Shown one piece after another: positions 45,181-56,611 of a stretch of 64,000 nucleotides of DNA. Numbering within the stretch: the first letter of the stretch is position 1; the number at the start of each line of letters is the position of its first letter. The translations under genes were made by a program, and so were the position numbers. This stretch comes from Hygrophila difformis (Eukaryota > Streptophyta > Magnoliopsida > Lamiales > Acanthaceae), in NCBI GenBank assembly GCA_030278955.1, contig JAOANR010000011.1, forward strand, positions 44,937,417 through 45,001,416, given 5' to 3'. The notes beneath the pieces are model-generated. The model did not search any database. It was not told the DNA's origin and saw only the letters and a list, made by a program, of their open reading frames with translations.

Positions 45181-48100
45181 ATGCCTGGGTCTGTCCAGGC
45201 GTTCACTGCCGTTACCCCAACCGCAGCGGTGCCGTCAGTGCTGACCACTGCCACTGTCCTTCCTCCACCCGTGACGCTGCCGCTGCCGACGGCAGACCCA
45301 AACACCTCTATCGATCAATACTTGATTGATCCCACGGCGGCCTTCCTGCCCCCGTCGCCGACGCCCAACTCTGGCGGGTTCGTTCTGCCCAATTCTGGAC
45401 AGTTTGTTTCTGGACACTCTTTTGGAACTGTTTCGTTCCAGCCCAACGCTACCGTTGGGGCGTCTTTGCCATTTTCTGGACAAACAGTCGGGGTTACACC
45501 CGCAGGACTTAATAATATGAACACCGGTTTGCAACCGGGCGTTGGGCCGCTGAACACTAGTTTGCCAACTTATGTTCAGTCGGAGCCGGCCTTCGTGCCG
45601 GGCGTTGGGCCGTCAACGGGTTCTGTCCCTATGGCGCTGCCTAGGTCATTTGGAGTGGCCGATAAGCCGTCAAAGTTTGACGGGCGTGATTTCAAGACGT
45701 GGCAACAGAAGATGCTGTTCTATCTGACCACTCTTGGTTTGGCCGGGTTTTTGAGGAGCAGCCGGCCGTCCGTGTCTGAGATGGAGACCGATCCTCAGAA
45801 GCTCTTCGCCAAAGAACAATGGGTTCACGGTGATTTCATGTGTAAGAACTTCATTCTGAGTGCTCTCACGGATCCTTTGTACGCTGTGTACTCTGCTGTA
45901 AAAGGTGCAAAGGAACTGTGGATTCAGTTGGAACGGAAGTACAAAACGGAGGATGCTGGTACTAAAAAGCATGCCGTTTCCAAATATCTGGGTTTTCAGA
46001 TGGTTGACGGGCGTTCAGTGGTTGAACAAGTTCAAGAGTTTCAATTACTGATACATAGCGTTCACGCTGAGGGAATGCAATTGCCCGATGCGTTTAACGC
46101 TGCGGTTGTGATCGAGAAGCTGCCTCCTTCGTGGAAAGACTTCAAGAATTACTTGATGCATAAGCAAAAAGAAATGTCCCTTGATGATCTTGTTACACGG
46201 ATTAGAATCGAGGAGGATAACCGCAAGGCCGTGTCAAAGAGCCATTCCATGGAGGCTAAGGCGAACTTGACTGAAACCGGTAAACGCAAGCAGCCGACCG
46301 CTGCGGGCAAAGGAAAAGCGGTTGCCGATGGCCAAAAGAGGAAGAAGTTCTCCGGGAATTGCTACAACTGTGGCAAGGTTGGGCACTTTGCCAATCAGTG
46401 CCCAAAGCCGAAGAATAAGAAGCCTGCTAAGCCTGCCTCTCATATGGTACAGGCTGAACCTGAAGGTTGGGAAGACAACCTTTGTGCAGTGGTGTCTGAA
46501 GCAGTATTGCATATTGATGATGCTAAAGGTTGGTTTGTTGATACCGGGGCTTCGTGTCATGTGGCTGCCAACAGGGAGTTCTTTACTTCATACCGGACTG
46601 TTGAAGGCAGAAAGCTGCACATGGGAAACCAAGCATCATCTGATGTGGTTGGCGTTGGAAATGTGATACTGAGGCTGACTAGTGGCAAAAACTTGACTCT
46701 GAAGGATGTGCTGCATGTCCCTGATATCCGGAAGAATTTGGTTTCTGGTTCGCTGCTAGTTAGTAGTGGTTTCAAACTTGTTTTTGAGTCTGATAAGTTT
46801 ATCATGACTAAGTTTGGAAAATTCCTTGGTAGAGGCTATCTCACCAATGGTCTTTTCAAGTTTAATGTAATGGCTAAACGCCAAGTTGTTGAGCAAGCTT
46901 CTGGTAATAAAATTGAAGGTTCTTCTTACTTGCTTGAGTGTTTTAATTTATGGCATTGTAGACTTGGACATGCAAATAAAAATGCTATAAAGAGATTGGT
47001 AAATTTAAATTTACTAAAGGAAATGGAATTCAACGATAAAAACAAATGTGAAATTTGTGTTGAAGCGAAAATGACAAAACCTCCATTTCCAAGTGTTGAA
47101 AGAAATACTAAACCCCTGGATTTAATTCATACTGATGTATGTGATTTTAGATCTTTGCAAACTCGGGGTGGTAAAAAGTATTTTATTACTTTTATTGATG
47201 ATAGCACTCGTTATTGCTATCTTTATTTGTTGAGAAGCAAAGATGAAGCTATTGAAGCTTTTAGAAACTTCAAGCTTGAGGCTGAAACTCAATTGAATAG
47301 CCGAATTAAGGTTATTCGGAGTGATCGAGGAGGAGAATATGTTGCTCCATTTGCTGAATTGTGTGCCGAATCCGGAATAATTCATCAAACTACAGCGCCA
47401 TATTCACCACAGTCCAATGGTGTTGCGGAACGAAAGAACCGTACGCTAAAGGATATGATGAATGCCTTGTTGATTAGTTCAGGGTTACCCCAGAACTTGT
47501 GGGGGGAAGCTGTTTTAACAGCTAATTATATTTTAAATAAAATACCTCACAAAGGTAAGGAAGTAACACCTTACGAGTTATGGAAAGGTAGAAAACCTTC
47601 TTTCAAATACCTCAAAGTGTGGGGGTGTTTGGCGAAAGTTGAGGTGCCACCGCCTAAACAAGTTACAATCGGCCCTAAAACAGTTGATTGTATCTTTATA
47701 GGGTATGCCCTCAACAGTAGCGCGTATCGTTTCCTGGTACATAAGTCAGAAATATCTGGTATAAGTGAAGGAACGATAATTGAATCAAGAAACGCCGTGT
47801 TTTTTGAAGACATATATCCTTACAAGGATAGAGTGGAATGTTCAAATAAAAGAACGTTTGATGAAGCTACGAGTTCTGATCAGCCGAAGCAAACTGACAA
47901 GGGAAGTGTTTCTCCTGAACCAGTTGAACTTCGTCGTAGCCATAGGGCCAAAGTGGCTAAAACTTTTGGTCCAGATTTCGTCACTTTTATGTTAGATAAT
48001 GAGCCAAGAACTGTGAGTGAAGCTCTGGCTCGACCAGATGCTGCGTTATGGCAAGAAGCCATAAACAGTGAGTTAGAATCCATTATGCAGAATCGCACTT

Positions 48101-49548
48101 GGGTTCTTACTGATCTACCGAAAGGTTGTAAACCCTTAGGATGTCGTTGGGTCCTTAAAAGAAAGTATAAAGCCGATGGATCAATCGATAAATACAAGGC
48201 TCGCCTTGTAGTTCAGGGCTTTAGACAAAAGGAAGGAGATAATTATTTCGATACTTATTCTCCGGTGTCTAGAATCACCTCCATTCGAGTGTTTCTCTCG
48301 ATTGCTGCACTTTACAATCTTGAGATACATCAAATGGATGTTAAGACTGCGTTCTTAAATGGTGATCTAGATGAAGAGATTTATATGAATCAACCAGAAG
48401 GCTTTGTTGTTCAAGGACAAGAGCATAAAGTCTGCAAACTGGTTAAATCTCTGTATGGTCTGAAACAAGCGCCTAAGCAGTGGCACTTGAAGTTTGATAA
48501 TGTGATGTTGTCAAACGGGTTCAAGTATAATGAATGTGATAAATGCGTTTACTACAAGGGAATAACAGACAAATTTGTTATAGTTTGCTTGTATGTAGAT
48601 GACATGTTGATCATGGGCAGTGACTTGAATATGATTAATCAGACCAAGAACATGTTAAAAAGGAATTTTGACATGAAAGACATGGGTGTAGCCGATGTCA
48701 TATTAGGGATCAAAATCATAAGACATCCCGAAGGGATTGTTCTTTCTCAGTCTCATTACATTGAGAAAGTGTTAAGTAAATTCAACGCTTATGATAGTCG
48801 TCCGGCAAAGACGCCTATGGATCCCAGTGAAAAGTTGAAAGTAAACAGGGGTGAACCTGTTGCTCAAGAAGAGTATGCAAGAATCATTGGTAGTCTAATG
48901 TACTTGACTAACTGTACTCGCCCGGATCTTGCATATTCGGTTAACAAACTGAGTAGATATACTAGCAATCCAAGTCGTGAGCATTGGAAGGCTATTATGA
49001 GAGTCTTGAGATATCTGAAATATACTCAAGAGTTGGGGTTACATTACACGAGATATCCTCCTGTTCTTGAAGGGTACTCTGATGCCGATTGGATATCAGA
49101 GAAAAGTGATTCATTATCCACAAGTGGTTATGTATTCATGATTGCGGGAGGGGTTGTGTCTTGGAAGTCACAAAAACAAACGTGTATAGCCCGATCCACC
49201 ATGGAATCTGAATTCATAGCTTTAGATAAAGCTGGCGAAGAAGCCGAATGGCTTCGAAATTTCCTTGAGGAAATTCCATGTTGGAAGAAACCTGTGCCAA
49301 CAGTAATGATACACTGTGATAGTCAAGCAACTATTGGCAGGGCACAAAATGAGATGTATAATGGTAAGTCGAGACATATCCGTCGTCGACATCATACCGT
49401 TAAGCAATTGATCTCTAGTGGGGTGATTTCTCTAACTTATGTGAAGTCTGGAGATAACCTAGCGGATCCGTTAACGAAAGCTATCAACAGAGATCAATTT
49501 TGCAAATTGCGAGAGGGAATGGGATTAAAACCCACACCTAAAGAATGA
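45181..49548 (+). CDS. Copia 2 Gag-Pol polyprotein
   Basis: The frame gives 1,455 residues. It is open further upstream through the LTR, but ATG 45181 is the first ATG downstream of the LTR TATA box. Domains in order are a Pro/Thr/Ser-rich N-terminal region, gag, the zinc knuckle [14 protein letters not shown] (about 46360), protease DTGASCH (about 46540), integrase zinc site HCRLGH...CEICVEAK (about 46955-47065) and integrase core ([26 protein letters not shown]). Reverse transcriptase follows with [12 protein letters not shown] (about 48590), then RNase H with YSDADW (about 49075) and [11 protein letters not shown]. All catalytic residues I can check are present, with no stop or frameshift. 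It is the best candidate for an autonomous element here. Confidence 0.95.
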   Translation: MPGSVQAFTAVTPTAAVPSVLTTATVLPPPVTLPLPTADPNTSIDQYLIDPTAAFLPPSPTPNSGGFVLPNSGQFVSGHSFGTVSFQPNATVGASLPFSGQTVGVTPAGLNNMNTGLQPGVGPLNTSLPTYVQSEPAFVPGVGPSTGSVPMALPRSFGVADKPSKFDGRDFKTWQQKMLFYLTTLGLAGFLRSSRPSVSEMETDPQKLFAKEQWVHGDFMCKNFILSALTDPLYAVYSAVKGAKELWIQLERKYKTEDAGTKKHAVSKYLGFQMVDGRSVVEQVQEFQLLIHSVHAEGMQLPDAFNAAVVIEKLPPSWKDFKNYLMHKQKEMSLDDLVTRIRIEEDNRKAVSKSHSMEAKANLTETGKRKQPTAAGKGKAVADGQKRKKFSGNCYNCGKVGHFANQCPKPKNKKPAKPASHMVQAEPEGWEDNLCAVVSEAVLHIDDAKGWFVDTGASCHVAANREFFTSYRTVEGRKLHMGNQASSDVVGVGNVILRLTSGKNLTLKDVLHVPDIRKNLVSGSLLVSSGFKLVFESDKFIMTKFGKFLGRGYLTNGLFKFNVMAKRQVVEQASGNKIEGSSYLLECFNLWHCRLGHANKNAIKRLVNLNLLKEMEFNDKNKCEICVEAKMTKPPFPSVERNTKPLDLIHTDVCDFRSLQTRGGKKYFITFIDDSTRYCYLYLLRSKDEAIEAFRNFKLEAETQLNSRIKVIRSDRGGEYVAPFAELCAESGIIHQTTAPYSPQSNGVAERKNRTLKDMMNALLISSGLPQNLWGEAVLTANYILNKIPHKGKEVTPYELWKGRKPSFKYLKVWGCLAKVEVPPPKQVTIGPKTVDCIFIGYALNSSAYRFLVHKSEISGISEGTIIESRNAVFFEDIYPYKDRVECSNKRTFDEATSSDQPKQTDKGSVSPEPVELRRSHRAKVAKTFGPDFVTFMLDNEPRTVSEALARPDAALWQEAINSELESIMQNRTWVLTDLPKGCKPLGCRWVLKRKYKADGSIDKYKARLVVQGFRQKEGDNYFDTYSPVSRITSIRVFLSIAALYNLEIHQMDVKTAFLNGDLDEEIYMNQPEGFVVQGQEHKVCKLVKSLYGLKQAPKQWHLKFDNVMLSNGFKYNECDKCVYYKGITDKFVIVCLYVDDMLIMGSDLNMINQTKNMLKRNFDMKDMGVADVILGIKIIRHPEGIVLSQSHYIEKVLSKFNAYDSRPAKTPMDPSEKLKVNRGEPVAQEEYARIIGSLMYLTNCTRPDLAYSVNKLSRYTSNPSREHWKAIMRVLRYLKYTQELGLHYTRYPPVLEGYSDADWISEKSDSLSTSGYVFMIAGGVVSWKSQKQTCIARSTMESEFIALDKAGEEAEWLRNFLEEIPCWKKPVPTVMIHCDSQATIGRAQNEMYNGKSRHIRRRHHTVKQLISSGVISLTYVKSGDNLADPLTKAINRDQFCKLREGMGLKPTPKE

Positions 49549-50109
49549 TTACATTGGTAACCCAACCATGATGCGTGGAGATCCCACAAACTTGGTTCAA
49601 AGGGACAACTAAGATGTATGATTTCAAATGTGAAAACACTTTTGAAGAATAATCTTCATCCTTTCCCTCAGAAGCAATGATGAAGTGTTTGATGCCTGTC
49701 TGTGGTAGAGGTTGAGTTTAATGACTCTTAATGATTCTGGAACTGTGTGTTCATATAAGTATGACAGGATACTTGGTTGAATCACCTATATAAGTAGAAG
49801 TGTGGCCGCTTCAGTAGAGACTTATGAATCCAAAGGGGGTTTCCATGGCCTGGAATGGAACCAAACGTGAGAACGGACAAAGAGTCTGAAAAGTTACTGA
49901 TTCTTTATTATTGGACTAGTATACGTTGTGGGGGATAGTTCAAGAGTAAAATCACTACGCCGTCTGTATACTCGATAATATTGATATGGTTTAAGTTCAA
50001 AGCCAAAAACTACTTAAACCCGTGCAGTAACCTTTCTTTAAGAAGGAGTCGGGGCATTTGCATCTGCATTGCATTCACTGCTGCTGTTATTTCCACTCAT
50101 GTGGGGGAT
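49549..50109 (+). other. Copia 2 post-pol untranslated region
   Basis: These 561 bp lie between the pol stop and the 3' LTR and have no substantial ORF, so there is no env-like gene. The end GTGGGGGAT is the likely polypurine tract. Confidence 0.8.
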
Positions 50110-51075
50110 TGTTGGAAAAAGGGGGTTTTGAGCTCCTTTTTGCGTAATGACGTTATTTAATTTGGATTAATTAAATAGCGTATACGAATTCTACGTTTCG
50201 CGTAGATTGTCGTAGTGCATTTATTTTCTCAAAACCGTTGTTGGGTGAGTGAGAAATAAGTGGTCGAAATGGGTCATTGAATGCGGCTAGTTGAAACGCT
50301 TGTATTTAAATGGTTGTTAAAGGGTAGGTTAAAGTGGCGCGTCCCACATCGCTTAAGCAGTGGGAGTTAAATTAGTTTATATTGTTCTGCGTGTTAGAAA
50401 CAATTAAACTAATACAGATTGATCAAGTGTGGGGGAAGCCCACACGCGCGCGCCCGTCCCGTCCCGTCCCGTCCCGAGCCGAGCCGAGCCGAGCCGCGCC
50501 GCGCCGTCGCCGTCGCCGTCGCCCGCGCCCGAGCCCGTGCCCGTGCCCGTGGACTTGGACTTGGACTTGGACTTGGACTTGGACTTGGATCTTGGTAATT
50601 GGGCTTTGGGTGGGCTTTGGGCCTGTCTAATTTTTTAGACAAAGTTTATTTGTCAAGCCCATGCGCCAAGCCCAGTTGTTGAAGCCCACTCTGATTTCAA
50701 CACCCGTCACGAGTTGTTGAAACCATTTGAATTGAGCTGTTGAAAATCCAGCTGAAACCGCCCCATCAATGGCTGCCGGCGGTTTCGACTCGTCCAACGC
50801 CTATAAATGGCAGCAGGGTCAGGCTTAGGAAATACACCACCTTCTGCATTCTTCTTCTTCTGCATAAGCTTCCTCCTCCCGACTCCCTCATCTTCTGTTC
50901 TGTTCGCCGGCCGTCGGTGTTTGCGGTGCTGCTACGTCGAGGCGTTTCGTCGTTTTACCTTTGGGGACGTTCTGCCGTTGCCGGAGCACTACCGGGGCAT
51001 AAACGTCTTGCGGGAAGAGTTCCAAACTCGACTCGACGTTCATTCTGTGTTGCTGCCTCCGTCCATTTTCTAACA
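50110..51075 (+). repeat. 3' LTR of Copia 2
   Basis: This 966-bp copy is about 25 bp longer than the 5' LTR. The difference lies almost entirely in extra CCGTC and CCGCG units at 50455-50530. The rest reads as identical by eye. Confidence 0.93.
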
Positions 51076-51080
51076 TATTG

Positions 51081-51420
51081 AACATTTGGATGGTAATTGT
51101 TATATTATTTAGAGCACTCCGACAAGTGCATACAAGGTGTTCTTGGCTGTTCTGAAAAGCTATATTGAACAATTTGATTTTTTTCTAGCATTAGAAAAGC
51201 TATTATGAAGGCTCATTTGCTTATTGGGGATGGGCTCCTCCAGCGATTCAAGGCTGTTCCTGAGGCTAGACTGGCTAGTGCGGCTGCTCCGGCGGCGGTT
51301 GTCCTGTGTGTCATCTTATCATCATAAAACTCCACAGTCAGCTCTTCACATTTCAAGGCGCATGATTTCGTTTGGCATGTGTAACACACTCAGCCCAATC
51401 TCCCATTGACTTGGTCAAAT
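51081..51420. other. Right interior of the long-TIR element
   Basis: Unique sequence lies between the Copia 2 duplication and the right inverted repeat. A short GC-rich open stretch (51200-51300) has no recognised domain. Confidence 0.5.
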
Positions 51421-51797
51421 TGGCTCAAAATTAAGCCCGGATGCCTTGTAATGGCCTAAAATCATAATAGCAATTAGTCATGGCTCAAAACTGGAAATGA
51501 CACCTTGTTATGGCCCAAAAAAAAATTTAACTCAAAATAATAATAAAGAGGAATTGGGTCTGTGGTGTGGGTCCGAGCCTGGGTCGCCGTCGGGGACCCG
51601 GGTTCGTCCTAGACCCTCACACACGACCCCGCCTCCCTATCCCCCTTATTAATTAATCCCGGGATCGTCATCTTGTTCCGGGGTCGACCTCGACCCCGAT
51701 GCCGACCCAGGGTCATTTTGGTCTTTTCGGGCATAAAAGTTAAGAGTTTATGTCGGCGGTCAAAAAAGTTAATTGACAGAATCTGACTGGGTACTGT
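51420..51797 (-). repeat. Right terminal inverted repeat
   Basis: It is the reverse complement of the left arm pieces (42331-42590 and 43375-43500), continuous here because no hairpin is inserted. It ends CTGACTGGGTACTG. Confidence 0.88.
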
Positions 51798-52249
51798 AGC
51801 TCCTACCCCCTGATTATCTTGTTTTTTTTTTTTTTTTCATGATTTGATGGACAATGAACATGTCCTAGTCTAGGGAGTATGGAAAAGGCAACTTGGTGGA
51901 CCAGTGGTCCCCAGGAGCCATATTGCATTTGGCTGTCATTGTCTGCCGATAATGTAAAGAGAAAGGATTCAAAGGAAGGCCAATGCTCCACGGAATTGGG
52001 AGCGTGATTTCTTGGGAGGGGCTGGAGTTTGGATGCATGGTGCATTTTTGGTGGTGTGGAAATGTCTGGTGTTGCGATCCGGGAGTGTAGAAGTTTGTAC
52101 AATTGGGAAGATTCTTGTATGAATCTTTAGACAAGATGGATGGATAGTCAAAAATGGTTATCGGTTGAAATAAATTACTAGAAAATTCGAGTTAGCAGAA
52201 TTGTCACAAATTTGGTGTCGACTTCATTGCATTTTGATGTCATTATTAT

Positions 52250-52395
52250 TTAACTTACCTTAGTGGTCAAGTCCCCTTCTCTCAATCTCAATCATAGGTT
52301 GAGAGTTCGATCCCCATCCGGCTTTCTATCCCCCCCTTTATCAACATTTATAATTTGTCTGGTTTGAGCTCCCACATACATTTACCAAAAAAACC
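52250..52395 (+). mobile_element. SINE-like tRNA-derived repeat (uncertain)
   Basis: An A-box-like TTAGTGGTCAAG is followed about 50 bp later by the B-box-like AGTTCGATCCC and then an A-rich end. No target duplication was found. It does not fold as a tRNA. Confidence 0.42.
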
Positions 52396-52759
52396 TTATG
52401 GGTTCATTTATGTTTTTCCATGATAAATACGGTTAACTTGCAAGGTGGAGATTATTCATTTTTTGTGGCACATTGATAAGGTAATTTTTGAAGAGCCTAT
52501 TAAGGTTTTTCTTTTTCTTTTCTAATGCTTTTTTAAATTGTGTGAGATGGTTTGATTTATAAGATTATAGTAGAATATGAATAATTTGGTAAGAATTAGT
52601 ATAGTAAAAAAAACCAAAAAAAAAAAGAAAAGAAAGAAACAAAAAAAGCTGAATGGGGCAAAAAAAAAAAGTAAGTAAAATGGAATATGAAAAAAATTAA
52701 AACATAAAAAATGAAATATTTTGACATTTTCCTTCTTGTTATTAGAACTGAAAAATAAA

Positions 52760-53210
52760 GAAACAGTTCGTAAACAAAATTCGGTTCGACTCGAGTTCGT
52801 TCGATAATTACTTGTTTGTAAAGTTTAACGAATCGAGCTCGAACACGAGCTTTATTCGCGGACAGTTCAAAATTATTCGTAAATATTTGTTAAGAAGGTG
52901 TTTTTGTAATTTTATATTATTATTTTTTATTATTATTTATTTTACAAAGGTGTAATTTTTTATTTTTTTATAAATATTTTATAACTAAATTGAAATAAAT
53001 ATTTAATTGAGCCGAATGAGCTCAAACGAACTGAGTTCGAGCTAAACGAGCTGAGTTGACTCGTTTAAACTAAACGAACCGAGTCGAACACAAGTTCAAT
53101 CATAATTTTAGGCTCGAACTACTTAAGATACAAACTTAACTCGAACCCTTAACGAGCCGAGTTCAAACACTCACAGCTCGCTTCGGTTCGACTTGTTTAC
53201 ATCTCTAATT
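52760..53210. repeat. Degenerate GAGCTCGAA/TTCGAGCTC-rich dispersed repeat
   Basis: Many words such as CGAGCTCGAAC, AACGAGCTGAGT and GAACCGAGTCGAAC occur in both orientations. The right edge reads GTTTACATCTCTA, which looks like the end of a hAT-like MITE. The left end is not defined. Confidence 0.5.
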
Positions 53211-53344
53211 GTTATTGACATTTTCCTTGCGGACTGTTTGGCCTATTCATGTTGATGTTTGATTGAAACGTGATTAACACTGTTGATAGTGTGCTTGTGC
53301 GAGTAGTAGTGTGGGATGAAGACATTCACATTGTTAATTGTTAG

Positions 53345-53875
53345 CAAGGTTTTAAATATCGATTTCGGTGTCTATATCGAACATATAAATTTAGGAAAAT
53401 TTCGAAGATATTTGAAATTTCGGGGGAAATTTCGGAGATATTTGTAATTTTTTGAGAAAACCACATCGAGTTTCTGATATGATGAAAATGAAGATATTTC
53501 AAATTTCCTCATCTATGTTACTACATAAACTAGTAATATGCTAACAATACTCATTCAATGATATACTATGCTAATAATATTGTTGATATCGTGCACCATG
53601 TTGATTGATAAGAGATTTAAAATCGATAAAAATAAGTTAATTGAATGACATAATCAATATGTGTCGAAACATAAATTTAAATTTTTAATTTTTTTAAAAA
53701 TATATTTTTAGAATTTAGAAAAAATATTTTTTTTTAAAAAAAAATAAAAAAATTCGGGAAATTTCGGTCAAATTTCAGGAAATATCGAGTTTCGGACGAA
53801 ATTCTGATGGATATTTTGCAAAAAATATTATAGGTGAAATTTCGCTTCGGGATTTCGAAAATATTTAAAACAATA
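53345..53875. mobile_element. hAT-like MITE with 8-bp TSD
   Basis: The exact 8-bp duplication ATTGTTAG flanks the element (53337-53344 and 53876-53883). Ends are CAAGGTTTTAAATAT and ATATTTAAAACAATA, imperfect inverted repeats. The interior repeats AAATTTCGG and GATATTT motifs. It is non-coding, 531 bp. Confidence 0.75.
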
Positions 53876-54434
53876 ATTGTTAGTTATCACAGCTAAATTG
53901 TCCATGAATAAAAATAAAATAAAATAAAATAAATGTTTGGTCCATGATTATTGATCCTCAGCCACATAAATGCATGACTGCGTGCTACTTTGTTATCACA
54001 TTATTATTTATTATACTTCCTTGCTTTTAAATAATGATTTTAGCTTTATTTATTATATCTATATTTTAAATCTAAAATAGTTATTTAATTTCATTTCTAA
54101 CATTTTTTCCCTCTTATGAATAGATTCTTCTTCTTCTTTTTTCTTTTTCATTCCTACGAATAATTTCAAGTACAAATAGGCCTACTTATCTCAAAATTAT
54201 ACTTTACATTTATAATAATTCAAACTCGAGAGTTTATTCTTATAATTACTCAAGTCGGTTGATTTTTGCATTTAACAAAAAAATATGTATTCATTAAAGT
54301 GTATATTACTCATTGGTCTCATGTTTAAACCTTTGTAAATACTAAAAGACTAAAGACTAATTTGACACGGTTTTTACCCATTTACATCAATCCGTGCCCC
54401 AAAATACTAGTAATAGATTTCCATTGGTTTTTGG

Positions 54435-54435
<1 letters not shown>

Positions 54436-54507
<72 letters not shown>
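54436..54507. repeat. (AAT)n microsatellite
   Basis: About 24 uninterrupted AAT units. Translation gives the spurious poly-isoleucine ORF here. Confidence 0.95.
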
Positions 54508-54508
<1 letters not shown>

Positions 54509-54892
54509 GTAAAAAGATTGCATGACCCATTAACGGAGGAGCTCATCAACATCGGATTGACTATTTACTAGCACTATTATATGCAAATTGGCAATAATGG
54601 AACACGTGAAAATTGCATAAATAATTGAACATTGGGGTGACATTTGAAAGTATTACTCCTATCTTGTCGAGCCATTGTTTGTGTAATGCAATAGATGTTG
54701 TAACTGTGAACTGTAGCTGCAATATAATTTCAAATTTTGTATGATCTATAGTTGTAAGTGTGAACTTTACCTGCAATATAATCTCAGTTGTTCTACTTCT
54801 ATCTATTCTAATTTCAATCAATTTGTTGGGTGTTAATGCTTAGTTGTTATCTTGACATATAATTATAACCCTTCAAATCGGTGATTCGCTAA

Positions 54893-55091
54893 GGGTCTGT
54901 TCTGCACGCAATTTTTGGAAGCTTTTTTAGTAGATTTAACTTTTATTTTAAAACAAAAGCTTCATTCTGTATATTAGTTTTTTGGGAGCTTTTGGAAGCT
55001 TCTTTTTAGAAGCTACTTCTTGTAGCGTTAAGAATAAGCTACTCCATACAGCTCCAGCTCGCAACTAAAGCTCTACGGGCAAAACAGACCC
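54893..55091. mobile_element. Tourist-like MITE with TAA duplication
   Basis: Ends GGGTCTGTTCTGC and GCAAAACAGACCC are inverted and flanked by TAA on both sides (54890-54892 and 55092-55094). The 3-bp duplication and GGGTCTGTT-like ends fit PIF/Harbinger-derived Tourist MITEs. Length 199 bp. Confidence 0.75.
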
Positions 55092-55140
55092 TAAGTTGTC
55101 AACTTCTTATTTTTGGAATTCAAATTATTGTCGACACTTA

Positions 55141-55639
55141 GGGTGCGTTTGGTACAGAGAATGGAATTGTAAAGAATTGATGATTCAAATAATAGAATTG
55201 CAGAGAAAGTGAATTGGTTCAGAGAAAGAGAATTGATTATCTCGTTTGGTAGAACAGAGAATTCAACGGATAAATAGAATAGATAATCAATTCGCTTATT
55301 TCGTTGATTAGAAAATTCAACATAGAGATGGAACATGTAGTAAATTTCTTGTTTTTCCTTTGATTAAAAAATAATTATATTTTTTTGCTATAAATAAAAA
55401 ATTATAAATATAAATAAAATATTTTCTCAATAATAATAATAATAATAATAAAGTGGGGAAGAGAGAATGAATTTCTCCATTATAAACTAAATACACCAAT
55501 TCTCCCAAATTCTCTCTATTTGAGAGAGATAGAGAGAATTAAAATGAGAGAAAGAGAATTTGTATAATTCTCAATTATGGATTATCTTGTGTTACTAAAC
55601 AATGGAATTGATCTCTCAATTCTCTGTACCAAACACCCC
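55141..55639. mobile_element. Tourist-like MITE (499 bp)
   Basis: Ends GGGTGCGTTTGGTACAGAGA and TCTCTGTACCAAACACCCC are long inverted repeats flanked by TTA and TTG. The interior is made of AGAGAATTGA-type repeats in both orientations and could fold almost entirely. Confidence 0.8.
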
Positions 55640-56210
55640 TTGTTGTCTTTTCTTTGTTTTCTCCTACAATTTGCAGTGTATGTGATAATGTGAACATCTA
55701 TTTCTAAACCTTTTTAGGAAACTTTAAATGTTGAGGCCCATGATTCTCAATGGGCTAATTTTCAATCTTGATCTGGGCCGAACTGCAAACTACTATTTTC
55801 CTATTTTCTGGATTTTGAATTATTACCATGGGCTTAAAAAGGCCGGTGGAACATTGTTGTGCAAATATTCGTTGTTAATTTTATGTTGATACTATCTTTT
55901 AACAATAAGTTGTGCTGATGGAGATTGCACAAGTAATCTGTTCCTACTATGTAACATGGATTTTTTCATTTGGGCTGAAATGATTCTGGAAATTCATTTT
56001 ATTCGATCTGGGGAAGATGAGTCTTTAGCTGCCATGATTAAAGGTGGTCAATAACCAATATGCTAACTGCTATCTTTCTTTTAGGATTTTTTTATGTTTG
56101 ATATTCTGCTTGCTAAGAGTATATCGTTGTAAGAACATAGTGAGAGATTAGATTGATTTTTTTGTGTTGATTTTGAGCTGAAAAAAGTGAAGAAATTAGT
56201 AGGTCCTGGA

Positions 56211-56509
56211 TAGGGGTGTCAATTTTGGACACGACATGGAAACACGAACCCGGTGCAGTTTTGGGTTTATTCGTTTTTTGGTGTCTCTAATTAGGTCGAT
56301 CCGAAATTCGACATAAAATTTTCAGGTCTTGTTCGGGTTCGGTATTTCAAGTTCATTTTGGGTTTCGGGTCATGTTCGGAATTACAGATTTTGTGTTACA
56401 CCCTTATTCAACACCCCCGACATGAACACGACCCAAACATGTGAAACGTGAAACACGACCCGACCAACCTGACTGAAACACGATCCGAAACCTGAAATTG
56501 ACAGCCCTA
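56211..56509. mobile_element. hAT-type MITE with 8-bp TSD
   Basis: Ends TAGGGGTGTCAATTTT and GAAATTGACAGCCCTA are inverted. The exact 8-bp duplication GTCCTGGA flanks it (56203-56210 and 56510-56517). Length 299 bp with no ORF. The termini resemble the element at 25773. Confidence 0.88.
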
Positions 56510-56611
56510 GTCCTGGACAGTAGTTTGCTACCTCATATTCTGGATTGGATTGGCGTTTCCAGTAGGTGTCTGAACAGTGAGTGCTAAGGCTTTTGTCTGA
56601 ACAGTAGGTGG

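Larger units (their letters stand above)
44148..51075 (+). mobile_element. Copia LTR retrotransposon 2 (intact, very young)
   Basis: The element is flanked by the exact 5-bp duplication TATTG (44143-44147 and 51076-51080). The LTRs are 941 and 966 bp, start TGTTGG and end ACA. They appear nearly identical except for repeat copy number in one GC-rich block and a small difference at the very end. The 1,455-codon gag-pol frame is uninterrupted and GTGGGGGAT precedes the 3' LTR. No tRNA-Met-type TGGTATCAGAGC follows the 5' LTR; the sequence there is TTCGCAAGACG. It is inserted within the long-TIR element. The lineage within Copia is not assigned. Confidence 0.96.
42317..51807. mobile_element. Long-TIR DNA element (MULE/foldback-like) with nested insertions
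   Basis: The left arm (about 42331-42590 then 43375-43500) matches the reverse complement of the right arm (about 51420-51797) over roughly 380 bp. Shared stretches include CAGTACCC, TCAATTAACTTTTTTGACCG, GGGGTCGAGGTCGACCCCGG and GGGCCATAACAAGGT. Imperfect 9-bp flanks, CTCTGATTA (42308-42316) and CCCTGATTA (51808-51816), suggest a Mutator-like duplication, so the outer ends are tentative. Without the hairpin (42590-43375) and the Copia element (44148-51075) the element would be about 1.8 kb. Its GC-rich interior (43600-44100 and 51200-51350) may be acquired host sequence. No transposase was seen. Confidence 0.72.

Noticed and set aside
54362..54571. 69-residue frame with poly-isoleucine
   Set aside because: It is a translation of the AAT microsatellite.
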